The notes beneath the pieces are model-generated. The model had not been told where the DNA came from. It was given only the letters and a program-made list of their open reading frames with translations, and did not search any database. A program made the position numbers and the translations under genes. A stretch of 64,000 nucleotides of DNA from Cellulomonas sp. PhB150 (lineage in GTDB: Bacteria; Actinomycetota; Actinomycetes; Actinomycetales; Cellulomonadaceae): positions 372,001 through 436,000 of the forward strand of contig NZ_RKHX01000002.1 in the NCBI RefSeq assembly GCF_003755175.1. Reading direction: 5' to 3'. Each line of letters begins with the position of its first letter. The first letter of the stretch is position 1. This document shows, piece after piece, positions 9,801 through 17,592 of the stretch.

Positions 9801-9995
9801 GATCGCGGTGCCTGTGCTGGCCTTGACGGTCTGGCCGCCCGCGCCACCGGTGGTTCCGCCGTTCTGGGTCGCGAAGCCGGTCGCACTTCCCGTCGCGGCC
9901 TGGGCGGTACCCGACACGGCCGTGAGACCGAACGCGGCCGCGAGGACCGCGACGGAGCCGGCCGCGAGTAGTCGCGCTGAAGCTGCTCGTTGCAT
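6855..9995 (-). CDS. secreted bimodular pectate lyase: PL1, F5/8-type, PL9, CBM2
   Basis: 1046 aa. Signal peptide 1-33 (cut after AQA). Residues 34-366 form a PL1 pectate lyase with VWVDHVTLE and the catalytic RxPxxR (RAPLLR, 242-247). A Pro/Thr linker leads to an F5/8 type C-like domain (about 396-516, VIDGNRTTYWSP). A second linker leads to a PL9 right-handed beta-helix (548-898) with an Asp-rich calcium site DSDGEDADG (about 710-718) and catalytic-type Lys786 in NGFKLGG. Tandem PTST repeats (899-941) precede a CBM2 cellulose-binding domain (942-1046) with Cys944 and Cys1043 near its ends. It should cleave polygalacturonate by beta-elimination outside the cell while bound to cellulose. Start ATG 9995 gives a clean signal peptide; the frame extends 65 codons further upstream without conserved features. 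Confidence 0.93.
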   Translation of the reverse strand: MQRAASARLLAAGSVAVLAAAFGLTAVSGTAQAATGSATGFATQNGGTTGGAGGQTVKASTGTAIHTALCNRASASTPLIIEVTGTITVGNTAKVSGSSCNTAAGVIELKQISNVTLVGVGSAVFDQIGIHIRDSSNIIIQNVNVKNVKKSGSPTSNGGDAIGMESTVRNVWVDHVTLEASGGEDEGFDGLFDMKDDVKYVTLSYSILRNSGRGGLIGSSESDVSNSFITFHHNLYDNIDSRAPLLRGGIAHMYDNHYRGLVKSGINSRAGAKAKVENNYFQNSQDPLGTFYTDAAGYWQTSGNILDNVTWTAKAADNNPAGPGMASTTTVSIPYTYALDAASCVPAVVAATAGANKGLKVSDGSCTPQTPNPTTSSPTTTPTTPTSNPTTPAPSGTNLSLGAGADGSSKASGTSYGNVIDGNRTTYWSPAGTTGTISVKWPTATTVASVVVVEASGATGRLGSWSLLNGDTGAVLKTGSGAGTITFSATSLKKVTLQINGASGTPQIAELETYASAGTTPTPTPTTTPTTSPTPTPTQTGGPQPGTGTLYVAPGGSASAPGTLASPTTLASAITKVASGGEIFLRGGTYNLSQTIVIAPGNDGTASDRTLLSAYPGETPVLDFSAQTELSTNRGLSLNADYWRLYGIVVQKAGDNGISVGGSNNVIERVVTRNNRDSGLQISRIATETPKADWPSNNLVITSESHDNVDSDGEDADGFAAKLTVGPGNVFRNTVSHNNIDDGWDLYTKTDTGAISPVTIESSLAYENGTLSNGGQAGAGDRNGFKLGGEDIKVDHVVKNSYAVDNGKHGFTFNSNPGSLTISGNVSVGNGERNFNFDGGTSVFSGNVSCDSGSNDRIVGTDKGNNAWWAGKNAAACSAYAGALGWSFAADGTLRVTFGGTSPTPTTTPTSTPTSTPTSTPTSTPTSTPTSTPTSTPTSTTGACAVTYTASDWGSGFTGAIKVTNTGRTALTGWQLRFSFAGNQQVSSAWGAVPAQSGAAVTLSNAAWNGALAAGASTDVGFSASYSGSNARPTAFSLNGAACTVS
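7174..7290 (-). repeat. 12-bp tandem repeats coding the PTST linker
   Basis: A 12-bp unit (GTCGAGGTCGGC and variants on the + strand) repeats about eight times and codes a PTST-rich linker between the PL9 and CBM2 domains. Such arrays often vary in copy number between strains. It lies inside the gene and is not an independent element. Confidence 0.85.
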
Positions 9996-10119
9996 GAGGT
10001 TCTCACCTTCGTCTGTGCATGCATGGGTGGTCGCCGGAGGCCGGGGCCCCGTCTCGGGGCGGCGGCTACGCACGCGTGCGCACCGGGGCGCGACGACTCG
10101 TCGATGAGGCGACACGCCC

Positions 10120-10170
10120 GGGAAACCGGTTACCCAAATGTCAGGCAGCGGTCGGGTGATGACAACCGGT
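10120..10170 (-). promoter_or_regulatory. pectinase promoter with two operator-like palindromes
   Basis: GGGAAACCGGTTACCC at 10120-10135 is a near-perfect palindrome around AACCGGTT. A second site, CAACCGGTG, is centred 40 bp away at 10167/10168. Between them on the minus strand are a candidate -35 TTGTCA (10165-10160), a 16-nt spacer and a weak -10 TGACAT (10143-10138). A CG-centred palindrome suits LacI-family sugar regulators, so sugar-controlled repression is plausible. No regulator gene is nearby. The promoter call is weak; the palindrome pair is seen directly. Confidence 0.45.
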
Positions 10171-10211
10171 GAAACGATTCGTGCCGGCAAGTGGCCGGCA
10201 GCAGGCCGGCC

Positions 10212-12842
10212 TCAGCCGCGCGTGACGGGCTCTCCGAGCGTGGCGTCGCGTGCGACGACCGCGTCGGTCTCCACCGAGGCGAGCTCGAGCGTGCCCGTGG
10301 CCCGACCGGCCGCACGGATGTCGTCGAGCGCGAGCTCGACGGCCCCGCGCGCGGCGGCGGGGACGTCGAGGGTGACAGCGAGGATCTCGGTCCGCATCGA
10401 GACCTTGGCCTCGGACTTCACCTTGCGCAGGGCGGCGAGGGCCGAGCCCGCAGCGCCGACGAGGGCCGCGTCCGCGTCCGCCGCGGCCGCGCGCAGGGGC
10501 TCGGCCACGGGCCAGGCCGCGCGGTGCACCGAGCCCTCGCGCCACCAGGACCAGACCTCCTCGGTCGCGAACGGCAGCACGGGTGCGAACAGGCGCAGGA
10601 GCGTGTCGAGCGCGATGCCCAGGGCGGCCCGTGCCGAGTCGGCGCCGGGGCCCTCGCCGTAGGCGCGGTCCTTGACCAGCTCGAGGTAGTCGTCGCAGAA
10701 CGTCCAGAAGAACGTCTCGGACAGCTCGAGCGCGCGGGTGTGGTCGTAGGCCTCGAGCGAGGCCGTCGCACGGTCGACGACGTCGGCCAGGCCGGCGAGC
10801 ATCGCGCGGTCGAGCGGCACCGTGACGAGCGCCGGGTCCAGCGCGACGGTGCCGAACGAGAGGGCGAACTTGCTCGCGTTGAGCACCTTAATCGCGAGGC
10901 GGCGGCCGATCTTCATCTGGCCGACCTCGAAGGCCGCGTCGGTGCCCAGGCGTGCGGAGGCGGCCCAGTAGCGCACCGCGTCCGAGCCGTGCTCGACGAG
11001 CAGGTCCATGGGCGTGACGACGTTGCCCTTGGACTTGCTCATCTTCTTGCGGTCGGGGTCGAGGATCCAGCCGCTGATCGCCGCGTCGGACCACGGCAGG
11101 CAGCCGTGCTCCTGGTGCGAGCGGACCACGGTGGAGAACAGCCAGGTGCGGATGATGTCCTGGCCCTGGGGGCGCAGGTTCATCGGGAAGACGCGCGCGA
11201 ACAGGTCGGGGTCGCTGCGCCACCCGCCGGCGATCTGCGGCGTCAGCGACGACGTCGCCCACGTGTCCATGATGTCGGGGTCGGCGACGAACCCGCCCGG
11301 GACGCCGCGCTGGTCGGCCGTGTAGCCGGCCGGGACGTCGGACGACGGGTCGATCGGGAGCTGGTCCTCGGACGCGACGATCGGGCGGGAGTGGTCGGGC
11401 TCGCCGTCCGCGTCGAGCGGGTACCAGACAGGGAACGGCACGCCGAAGAAGCGCTGGCGGCTGATGAGCCAGTCGCCGTTGAGGCCGCCGACCCAGTTCT
11501 CGTACCGGACCGCCATGAACTCCGGGTGGAAGTCGAGCTCCGCACCGCGTGCGAGCAGCTCGTCGCGCAGGGCCGCGTCGCGGCCGCCGTTGCGGATGTA
11601 CCACTGGCGGCTCGTGACGATCTCGAGGGGCTTGTCGCCCTTCTCGTAGAAGTTGGCCTTGCGCTGCGTCTTGACGGGCTCGCCGTCCAGGTCACCGCTC
11701 TCGCGCAGGCCGGCGACGACGAGCTCGCGCGCCGAGAACGTCGTCTTGCCGGCGAGCTCGCCGTACAGCGCCTGGCCCGCCTCGGTGGTCAGCCAGTCCG
11801 GGGTGTCCGGCAGGAGCCGGCCGTTGCGGCCGATCACCGAGCGCGTGGGCAGCTGCAGCTCGCGCCACCACTGGACGTCGGTGAGGTCGCCGAAGGTGCA
11901 GCACATCGCGATGCCCGCGCCCTTGTCCCGCTCCGCGCCGGGGTGGGCGAGCACGGGGACCTCGACGCCGAACAAGGGAGAGGTGACCGTGGTGCCGAAC
12001 AGGTGCTGGTAGCGCTCGTCGTCCGGGTGCGCGATGAGCGCGACGCACGCGGGCAGCAGCTCGGGGCGGGTGGTCTCGATGTAGACGTTGCTGCCGTCGG
12101 CGCCGTGGAAGGCGACCCGGTGGTACGCACCCGGGTAGTCGCGGGCCTCGAGCTCGGCCTGCGCGACAGCCGTCTGGAACGTCACGTCCCACAGGCCGGG
12201 GGCCTCGGCCTGGTACGCCTCGCCACGGGCGAGGTTGCGCAGGAACGCCTGCTGGGCGACGGCGCGGGCGTCGGCCGAGATCGTCTGGTAGGTCTTCGAC
12301 CAGTCCACCGACAGGCCCAGCCGGCGCCACAGCGTCTCGAACTGGCGCTCGTCGTCGACCGTCAGACGCTCGCACAGCTCGACGAAGTTGCGGCGGCTGA
12401 TCGGCAGCTGGTCGCCCGCCTTGCTGCTCTTGTTGTCGCCGCCCTCGAACGGGGGCGTGAAGTCGGGGTCGTACGGCAGCGACGGGTCGCAGCGCACGCC
12501 GAAGTAGTTCTGCACGCGGCGCTCGGTGGGCAGGCCGTTGTCGTCCCAGCCCATCGGGTAGAACACCTCGGCGCCCCGCATGCGGCGGTAGCGCGCCACG
12601 ACGTCCGTGTGCGTGTAGGAGAAGACGTGACCGACGTGCAGCGAGCCGCTCACCGTGGGGGGCGGGGTGTCGATCGAGTAGACCTGCTCGCGCGTCTTGG
12701 TGCGGTCGAAGCCGTACAGGTCCTGTGCGGACCACGCCGCGTCCCAGCGCTCCTCGACCCCGTCCAGCGAGACCCGGTCCGGTACCTGCCGCGTGCCTGC
12801 GGAGGTGTTGACGGGCTCGGGGGCAGCGTTCAGGTCGGTCAT
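10212..12842 (-). CDS. valS: valyl-tRNA synthetase
   Basis: 876-aa class I synthetase that charges tRNA-Val in the cytoplasm. The HIGH motif is HVGH (69-72) and KMSKS is at 600-604. The proofreading domain and anticodon-binding helical domain follow in the usual order. Start ATG 12842 (MTDLNAAPEP) is preferred because AATGAT at 12855-12850 lies exactly 7 nt upstream, fitting leaderless transcription; in-frame ATGs at 12851 and 12854 are alternatives. It runs opposite to clpX. Three GCCGGC copies downstream (10182-10210) can form a small hairpin before the pectinase promoter. Confidence 0.95.
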   Translation of the reverse strand: MTDLNAAPEPVNTSAGTRQVPDRVSLDGVEERWDAAWSAQDLYGFDRTKTREQVYSIDTPPPTVSGSLHVGHVFSYTHTDVVARYRRMRGAEVFYPMGWDDNGLPTERRVQNYFGVRCDPSLPYDPDFTPPFEGGDNKSSKAGDQLPISRRNFVELCERLTVDDERQFETLWRRLGLSVDWSKTYQTISADARAVAQQAFLRNLARGEAYQAEAPGLWDVTFQTAVAQAELEARDYPGAYHRVAFHGADGSNVYIETTRPELLPACVALIAHPDDERYQHLFGTTVTSPLFGVEVPVLAHPGAERDKGAGIAMCCTFGDLTDVQWWRELQLPTRSVIGRNGRLLPDTPDWLTTEAGQALYGELAGKTTFSARELVVAGLRESGDLDGEPVKTQRKANFYEKGDKPLEIVTSRQWYIRNGGRDAALRDELLARGAELDFHPEFMAVRYENWVGGLNGDWLISRQRFFGVPFPVWYPLDADGEPDHSRPIVASEDQLPIDPSSDVPAGYTADQRGVPGGFVADPDIMDTWATSSLTPQIAGGWRSDPDLFARVFPMNLRPQGQDIIRTWLFSTVVRSHQEHGCLPWSDAAISGWILDPDRKKMSKSKGNVVTPMDLLVEHGSDAVRYWAASARLGTDAAFEVGQMKIGRRLAIKVLNASKFALSFGTVALDPALVTVPLDRAMLAGLADVVDRATASLEAYDHTRALELSETFFWTFCDDYLELVKDRAYGEGPGADSARAALGIALDTLLRLFAPVLPFATEEVWSWWREGSVHRAAWPVAEPLRAAAADADAALVGAAGSALAALRKVKSEAKVSMRTEILAVTLDVPAAARGAVELALDDIRAAGRATGTLELASVETDAVVARDATLGEPVTRG

Positions 12843-12925
12843 GGACCACATCATTCCAGACGGACGGCGCCCTGCGGCCGCCCGAGGCGACGGTGTCGGG
12901 GCGGGGGCAGGGAGCAATGGATGAG

Positions 12926-12955
12926 GGCCATTCGGATGAATGTCATGAAATGGCC
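12926..12955. promoter_or_regulatory. 30-bp dyad in the valS / secreted-protein divergent region
   Basis: GGCCATT (12926-12932) and AATGGCC (12949-12955) are exact complementary arms, with an inner ATGA...TCAT dyad. The site is about 85 bp upstream of both divergent genes and more AT-rich than its surroundings. It could be an operator or an RNA hairpin; the sequence does not decide. Confidence 0.4.
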
Positions 12956-13036
12956 CACGCGTGCGCAATCCGCCTGAAAGACTCCGTGCGCCGGGACCGA
13001 GGGTGTTTCGGGCTACCAAGATGCAAGGGGTGGAAC

Positions 13037-13609
13037 ATGACGAGGTCCAGGTGGTTCCGGGTAGTTAGCGCGGCAGTGGCGGCAACAGCCGCACTCGCGA
13101 TTGCGGCGCCTGCCGAAGCGTCGACCCGGCTGATCGACGTCCAGTACGGCAAGGCCTGCAGTGTCAATGACTTCTACGCGACGGTGAGCGCTTACGGTGC
13201 TCGCGACGGCGACTCGAAGATCGATCTCACCAGCCTCAAGTTCGGAGCGGCGGCCCACCTGATCTGTGATGGCATCACGCAGATCTGCATCGACGCGACC
13301 GTCATCGGGTATGGCAACAAGTATGGATTCGTGGGGTCGACCCCGACGGGCGGAATTCCGCTGTACTTCACGACACGGAGTTCGGTTTGGAACCCGTCGA
13401 ATAACACGTACACGTTCAAGGGGACCAACTGTTACAGCACGACTGACGAGAACGTCGGTCGCGCGGTGAACGTGCCGAATGAGAGCGGCTACGTCTTCAC
13501 GGGCGGTTACGGCAAGCTCAGCAAGGTGACGATCTCGAGCCGCGCGCGGGTCCTCGTGAGTGGCAAGTGGCACTCGAGCCCGACGGCGACCCAGACCTAC
13601 TCGGGTTGA
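13037..13609 (+). CDS. secreted orphan protein, about 160 aa mature
   Basis: 190 aa, not recognised. A basic start (MTRSRWFR), a hydrophobic stretch and AEA-S give a clear Sec signal peptide cut after residue 28. The mature part has four cysteines (41, 77, 84, 132), enough for two disulfides, is rich in Gly, Ser, Thr, Tyr and Asn, and looks like a small beta-rich secreted domain. Start ATG 13037 has AAGGGG upstream. Two sampled 60-base rows are only 33/60 and 30/60 G+C, far below the neighbours, which suggests recent transfer. It stands alone between valS and a peptide synthetase, followed by its own terminator. Confidence 0.75.
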   Translation: MTRSRWFRVVSAAVAATAALAIAAPAEASTRLIDVQYGKACSVNDFYATVSAYGARDGDSKIDLTSLKFGAAAHLICDGITQICIDATVIGYGNKYGFVGSTPTGGIPLYFTTRSSVWNPSNNTYTFKGTNCYSTTDENVGRAVNVPNESGYVFTGGYGKLSKVTISSRARVLVSGKWHSSPTATQTYSG

Positions 13610-13615
13610 CCGCTA

Positions 13616-13660
13616 CCCGTCGGGTCGCCGCCGGTCGGCGCCCGGCCCGACGGGGTCCTT
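13616..13660 (+). terminator. hairpin terminator after the secreted orphan gene
   Basis: CCCGTCGGG (13616-13624) pairs with CCCGACGGG (13646-13654). Inner GC pairing is possible, and a short T-rich run GTCCTTT follows. Confidence 0.65.
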
Positions 13661-13752
13661 TCGAGTGGCTCGGCGAACGTTGGTCGACGACACGGTGAAT
13701 AGAACCTGCGCGTGGCCGGTCCGCCACAGCGCGGCTGAGAGAATCGCTCGAC

Positions 13753-16700
13753 GTGACCACTGACGGGTTCCTCCGCGCCGCGCTCGCCCCCGAGCCGCGG
13801 ACGCTGCTCGACGTGCTGGCCGCGTCGGTGGCGGCGCACCCCGACGCGCCCGCGGTGGACGACGGCCGCACCGTGCTGACCTACCGGGAGCTCGCGGCCG
13901 CCGTGGCGGCCGGGGCGGCGGGTCTCGCGGCGGACGGGATCGGGCGCGGGGACCGGGTGGGCGTGCGCATCCCGTCGGGCACCGCCGAGCTCTACACCGC
14001 GATCCTGGCCGTCATGGCGGCGGGTGCGGCGTACGTGCCGGTGGACGTCGACGATCCCGACGAGCGGGCACGGACGGTGTTCCGCGAGGCCGCGGTCGCG
14101 CGCGTGCTGGCCGAGGGGGACCTGCCGACCGGGCGTGGTGCGGCGCCCCAGGCGCCGGGGCTGACCGACGACGCCTGGATCATCTTCACCTCCGGCTCGA
14201 CCGGCACGCCCAAGGGCGTCGCGGTCACGCACCGGTCGGCCGCGGCGTTCGTCGACGCCGAGGCCCGGCTCTTCCTGCAGAGCGCCCCGCTCGGCCCCGG
14301 CGACCGCGTGCTCGCGGGGCTGTCGGTCGCGTTCGACGCGAGCTGCGAGGAGATGTGGCTCGCGTGGGGGCACGGCGCGTGCCTCGTCCCCGCGCCGCGC
14401 GCGCTGGTGCGCACCGGCATGGACCTCGGGCCCTGGCTGGTCGCGCAGGGCATCACCGTCGTCTCGACCGTGCCGACCCTGGCCGGGCTGTGGCGGTCCG
14501 ACGAGCTCGTGGCCGTGCGGCTGCTGATCTTCGGCGGCGAGGCGTGCCCGCCCGAGCTGGCCGCCCGGCTGACGGGTCCGGACCGCGAGGTCTGGAACAC
14601 GTACGGGCCGACGGAGGCGACGGTCGTCGCGTGCGCGTCGCTCATGTCCGGGGTCGGCCCGGTGCGGATCGGGCATGCCCTGGACGGGTGGGACCTCGCG
14701 GTCGTCGGCACCGACGGTCTCCCCGTCGCGGACGGCGAGACGGGCGAGCTCGTCATCGGTGGCGTCGGGCTCGCGCGCTACCTCGACCCCGCGAAGGACG
14801 CCGAGCGGTACGCGCCCGCGCCGGCGCTGGGCTGGGACCGGGCCTACCGCTCCGGCGACGTCGTGCGACTCGAGGCCGAGGGGCTGGTGTTCGTCGGGCG
14901 CGCCGACGACCAGGTCAAGATCGGCGGGCGCCGCATCGAGCTCGGCGAGGTCGACTCGGCGCTCGCGGCCCTGCCGGGGGTCGCCGGGGCCGCCGCCGCG
15001 GTCAGGCGCACGCCGGCCGGGTCGTCGGTGCTCGTCGGGTACCTCGCGCCCGCGCCGGGGGTCGAGCTGAGCCTCGACGAGGCTCGCGCGCAGCTGCGCG
15101 TCGCCCTGCCCGCCGCGCTCGTGCCGCTGCTCGCGGTCGTGCCCGAGATGCCGACGCGGGGTTCGGGCAAGGTCGACCGCGACGCGCTGCCGTGGCCGCT
15201 GCCCGGCCTCGACGCCCCGGGCCGCTCCGCCGCCCTGACACCGACGCAGGAGTGGGTCGCGCAGCGGTGGACGGCGACGCTCGGCGCCGCGGTCGCGGGC
15301 CCGGACGACGACTTCTTCGCGAGCGGCGGCGGGTCGCTCGTCGCCGCTCAGCTCGTCTCGGCGCTGCGCGAGCGCTACCCGACCGTGACCGTGGCCGACG
15401 TGTACGAGTTCCCGCGGCTGGCGGACCTCGCGCGCCGGCTGGAGGAGCTCGAGCCGGCGCCGGCGGCGGTCGAGCGCACGGTGACGCCGACGCCGCGACG
15501 CGCCCAGGCCGTCCAGCTGCTCGCCGCGATCCCGCTGGCCGCCCTCGTCGGGCTGCGCTGGCTCACCTGGCTGGTCGCGGCCGACGCCGTGCTCACGTCG
15601 ACGGGTGGGATGGGCTGGGTGCCGTCGGTGCCGCACGCGTGGTGGTGGGTGGCGCTCGGCTGGGTGGTCCTGATCAGCCCGCTCGGCCGCATGGGCTCGA
15701 CCGTGCTGGTCGCCCGGACGCTCCTGCGCGGCCTCACGCCGGGGCGCTACCCGCGGGGCGGGTCCGTCCACCTGCGGCTCTGGTTCGTCGAGAGCTGGGC
15801 CGCCGCTGCGGGCGCGGGCAACCTGTCCTGCGCGCCCTGGACCGCGACGTACGCGCGAGCCCTCGGCGCGAAGGTCGGCAGCGACGTGGACCTGCACACG
15901 ATGCCTCCCGTCACGGGGCTGCTCACGCTCGGCAACGGCTGCTCGATCGAGCCCGAGGTCGACCTGACCGGCCACTGGCTCGACGGCGACGTGCTGCGCG
16001 TCGGCAAAGTGCGGATCGACAAGCGGGCCACCGTCGGCACGCGCAGCACCATCGGGCCAGGCGTGCGCGTGGGCCAGGGTGCGGAGATCGCGCCGGGCTC
16101 GGGCGTGCTCGTCTCGGTGCCGCCGGGGGAGCTGTGGGTCGGGTCGCCGGCCGCGTTCGAGGGTCCGGCGCGCGAGCACTGGCCGCACCGGCCCGCACCG
16201 CGGGGTCGCCGGTGGGTCGGGGTCTACGGGCTGAGCGCGGGCGTGCTCGCCGCGCTGCCCGTGGTGGCGGCGGTGTGCGGGCTGGTGGTCGTCGGCTGGT
16301 TCGTGCGCGACTCCGACGAGTGGTCGCAGGCGGCCGTGCGTGCGCTCGCGGCGGTGCCGCTGGGGGCCGTGACGATGCTCGTCGTGCTGCTGGTCGCCAC
16401 GCTCGTCGGCGTGCGGCTGCTGGGGATCGGCATGACCGAGGGCTACCACCCGGTGCGCTCGCGCGTGGGGTGGCAGGTGTGGGCGACGCAGCGGCTCATG
16501 GACGACGCGCGCACGCTGCTGTTCCCGCTGTACGCGAGCAGCCTGACGCCGCTGTGGCTGCGGGCGCTGGGGGCGGATGTCGGGCGCGACGTCGAGGCGT
16601 CGACCGTGCTGCTGCTGCCGTCGATGACCACGGTCGGCGACGGCGCGTTCCTCGCCGACGACACGCTCATCGGCTCCTACGAGCTGGGGCGCGGCTACCT

Positions 16701-17592
16701 GCGGATCGAGCGCGCGAGCATCGGCAAGAAGGCGTTCCTGGGCAACTCCGGGATGATCGCGCCCGGGCGGGCCGTGCCCAAGCGCGGGCTCGTCGCGGTG
16801 CTGTCGGCGACGCCCGAGCACGCCAAGTCGGGGTCGTCGTGGCTCGGGTCGCCGCCCGTGAAGCTGCGCAGGGCGGCGAGCGAGGTCGACGCGGGGCGGA
16901 CCTTCGAGCCGCGCGCGCGGCTGCGGGTCGCACGAGGCCTGGTCGAGGCGTGCCGGGTGGTGCCCGTGATGATGACGTTCGGGCTCGGGGTCGTCGTGCT
17001 GCTCGTGCTGCAGGCCGTGGTCGACGCCGGGGGGCTCGGGGTGGCGGCGTGGGCCTCGCCGCTCGTCGTCCTCGGGGCCGCGACGCTCGCGTGCGGTCTC
17101 GCGACGGCCGCCAAGTGGCTGCTCGTCGGGCGGCTGCGGGCGGGCGAGCACCCGCTGTGGAGCTCGTTCATCTGGCGCAACGAGCTCGCGGACACGTTCC
17201 TCGAGACGGTCGCCGTGCCGTGGATCGGGCCCGCGACGGTGGGCTCGCCGGCGCTCAACCTGTGGCTGCGGACGCTCGGCGCACGCATCGGGCGGGGCGT
17301 GTGGTGCGAGACGTACTGGCTGCCCGAGGCGGACCTCGTGGAGATCGGCGACGGGGCGACGATCAACCGCGGTTGCGTGCTCCAGACACATCTGTTCCAT
17401 GATCGGGTCATGAGCATCGACTCCGTGACCATCGGCGCGGGCGCCGGCATCGGCCCGCACGGCGTCGTGCTGCCCGCAGCGCACGTCGGCGACGGCGCCA
17501 GCGTCGGGCCCTCGTCGCTCGTGCTGCGCGGCGACCACATCCCCGCGGGCTCGCGCTGGGCGGGCAACCCTGTCGCGCCGGTGAGCGCATGA
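13753..17592 (+). CDS. Pls/PosA-type non-ribosomal peptide synthetase (A-T-membrane terminal domain)
   Basis: 1279 aa. The N-terminal adenylation domain has A3 FTSGSTGTPKG (145-155), pocket motif FDASCEEMW, YGPTEA and GRADDQVKIGGRR. A thiolation domain follows with phosphopantetheine Ser528 in ASGGGSLV. No condensation or thioesterase domain is present. Instead the C-terminal half has about six membrane spans separated by left-handed beta-helix acyltransferase-like repeats (IGPGVRVGQGAEIAPGSGV, later IGDGATINRGCVLQTHLF). That is the terminal domain of the Pls/PosA family, known for epsilon-poly-lysine synthetase, which joins one activated amino acid repeatedly. Start GTG 13753. The M1 peptidase gene overlaps its stop by 4 bp. 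The substrate is unknown. Confidence 0.85.
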   Translation: MTTDGFLRAALAPEPRTLLDVLAASVAAHPDAPAVDDGRTVLTYRELAAAVAAGAAGLAADGIGRGDRVGVRIPSGTAELYTAILAVMAAGAAYVPVDVDDPDERARTVFREAAVARVLAEGDLPTGRGAAPQAPGLTDDAWIIFTSGSTGTPKGVAVTHRSAAAFVDAEARLFLQSAPLGPGDRVLAGLSVAFDASCEEMWLAWGHGACLVPAPRALVRTGMDLGPWLVAQGITVVSTVPTLAGLWRSDELVAVRLLIFGGEACPPELAARLTGPDREVWNTYGPTEATVVACASLMSGVGPVRIGHALDGWDLAVVGTDGLPVADGETGELVIGGVGLARYLDPAKDAERYAPAPALGWDRAYRSGDVVRLEAEGLVFVGRADDQVKIGGRRIELGEVDSALAALPGVAGAAAAVRRTPAGSSVLVGYLAPAPGVELSLDEARAQLRVALPAALVPLLAVVPEMPTRGSGKVDRDALPWPLPGLDAPGRSAALTPTQEWVAQRWTATLGAAVAGPDDDFFASGGGSLVAAQLVSALRERYPTVTVADVYEFPRLADLARRLEELEPAPAAVERTVTPTPRRAQAVQLLAAIPLAALVGLRWLTWLVAADAVLTSTGGMGWVPSVPHAWWWVALGWVVLISPLGRMGSTVLVARTLLRGLTPGRYPRGGSVHLRLWFVESWAAAAGAGNLSCAPWTATYARALGAKVGSDVDLHTMPPVTGLLTLGNGCSIEPEVDLTGHWLDGDVLRVGKVRIDKRATVGTRSTIGPGVRVGQGAEIAPGSGVLVSVPPGELWVGSPAAFEGPAREHWPHRPAPRGRRWVGVYGLSAGVLAALPVVAAVCGLVVVGWFVRDSDEWSQAAVRALAAVPLGAVTMLVVLLVATLVGVRLLGIGMTEGYHPVRSRVGWQVWATQRLMDDARTLLFPLYASSLTPLWLRALGADVGRDVEASTVLLLPSMTTVGDGAFLADDTLIGSYELGRGYLRIERASIGKKAFLGNSGMIAPGRAVPKRGLVAVLSATPEHAKSGSSWLGSPPVKLRRAASEVDAGRTFEPRARLRVARGLVEACRVVPVMMTFGLGVVVLLVLQAVVDAGGLGVAAWASPLVVLGAATLACGLATAAKWLLVGRLRAGEHPLWSSFIWRNELADTFLETVAVPWIGPATVGSPALNLWLRTLGARIGRGVWCETYWLPEADLVEIGDGATINRGCVLQTHLFHDRVMSIDSVTIGAGAGIGPHGVVLPAAHVGDGASVGPSSLVLRGDHIPAGSRWAGNPVAPVSA

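Noticed and set aside
6201..9971. 1256-codon plus-strand frame opposite the pectinase
   Set aside because: It spans two real minus-strand genes and has no domain of its own.
12843..13019. N-terminal extension of valS in the open frame up to 13019
   Set aside because: The extra 59 residues are Pro/Arg-rich and unconserved. A leaderless promoter fits ATG 12842, and the dyad at 12926-12955 lies inside the extension.
13597..17538. 1313-codon minus-strand frame opposite the peptide synthetase
   Set aside because: It reads as Arg/His/Pro-rich nonsense without domains, while the plus frame has clear adenylation, carrier and membrane domains.
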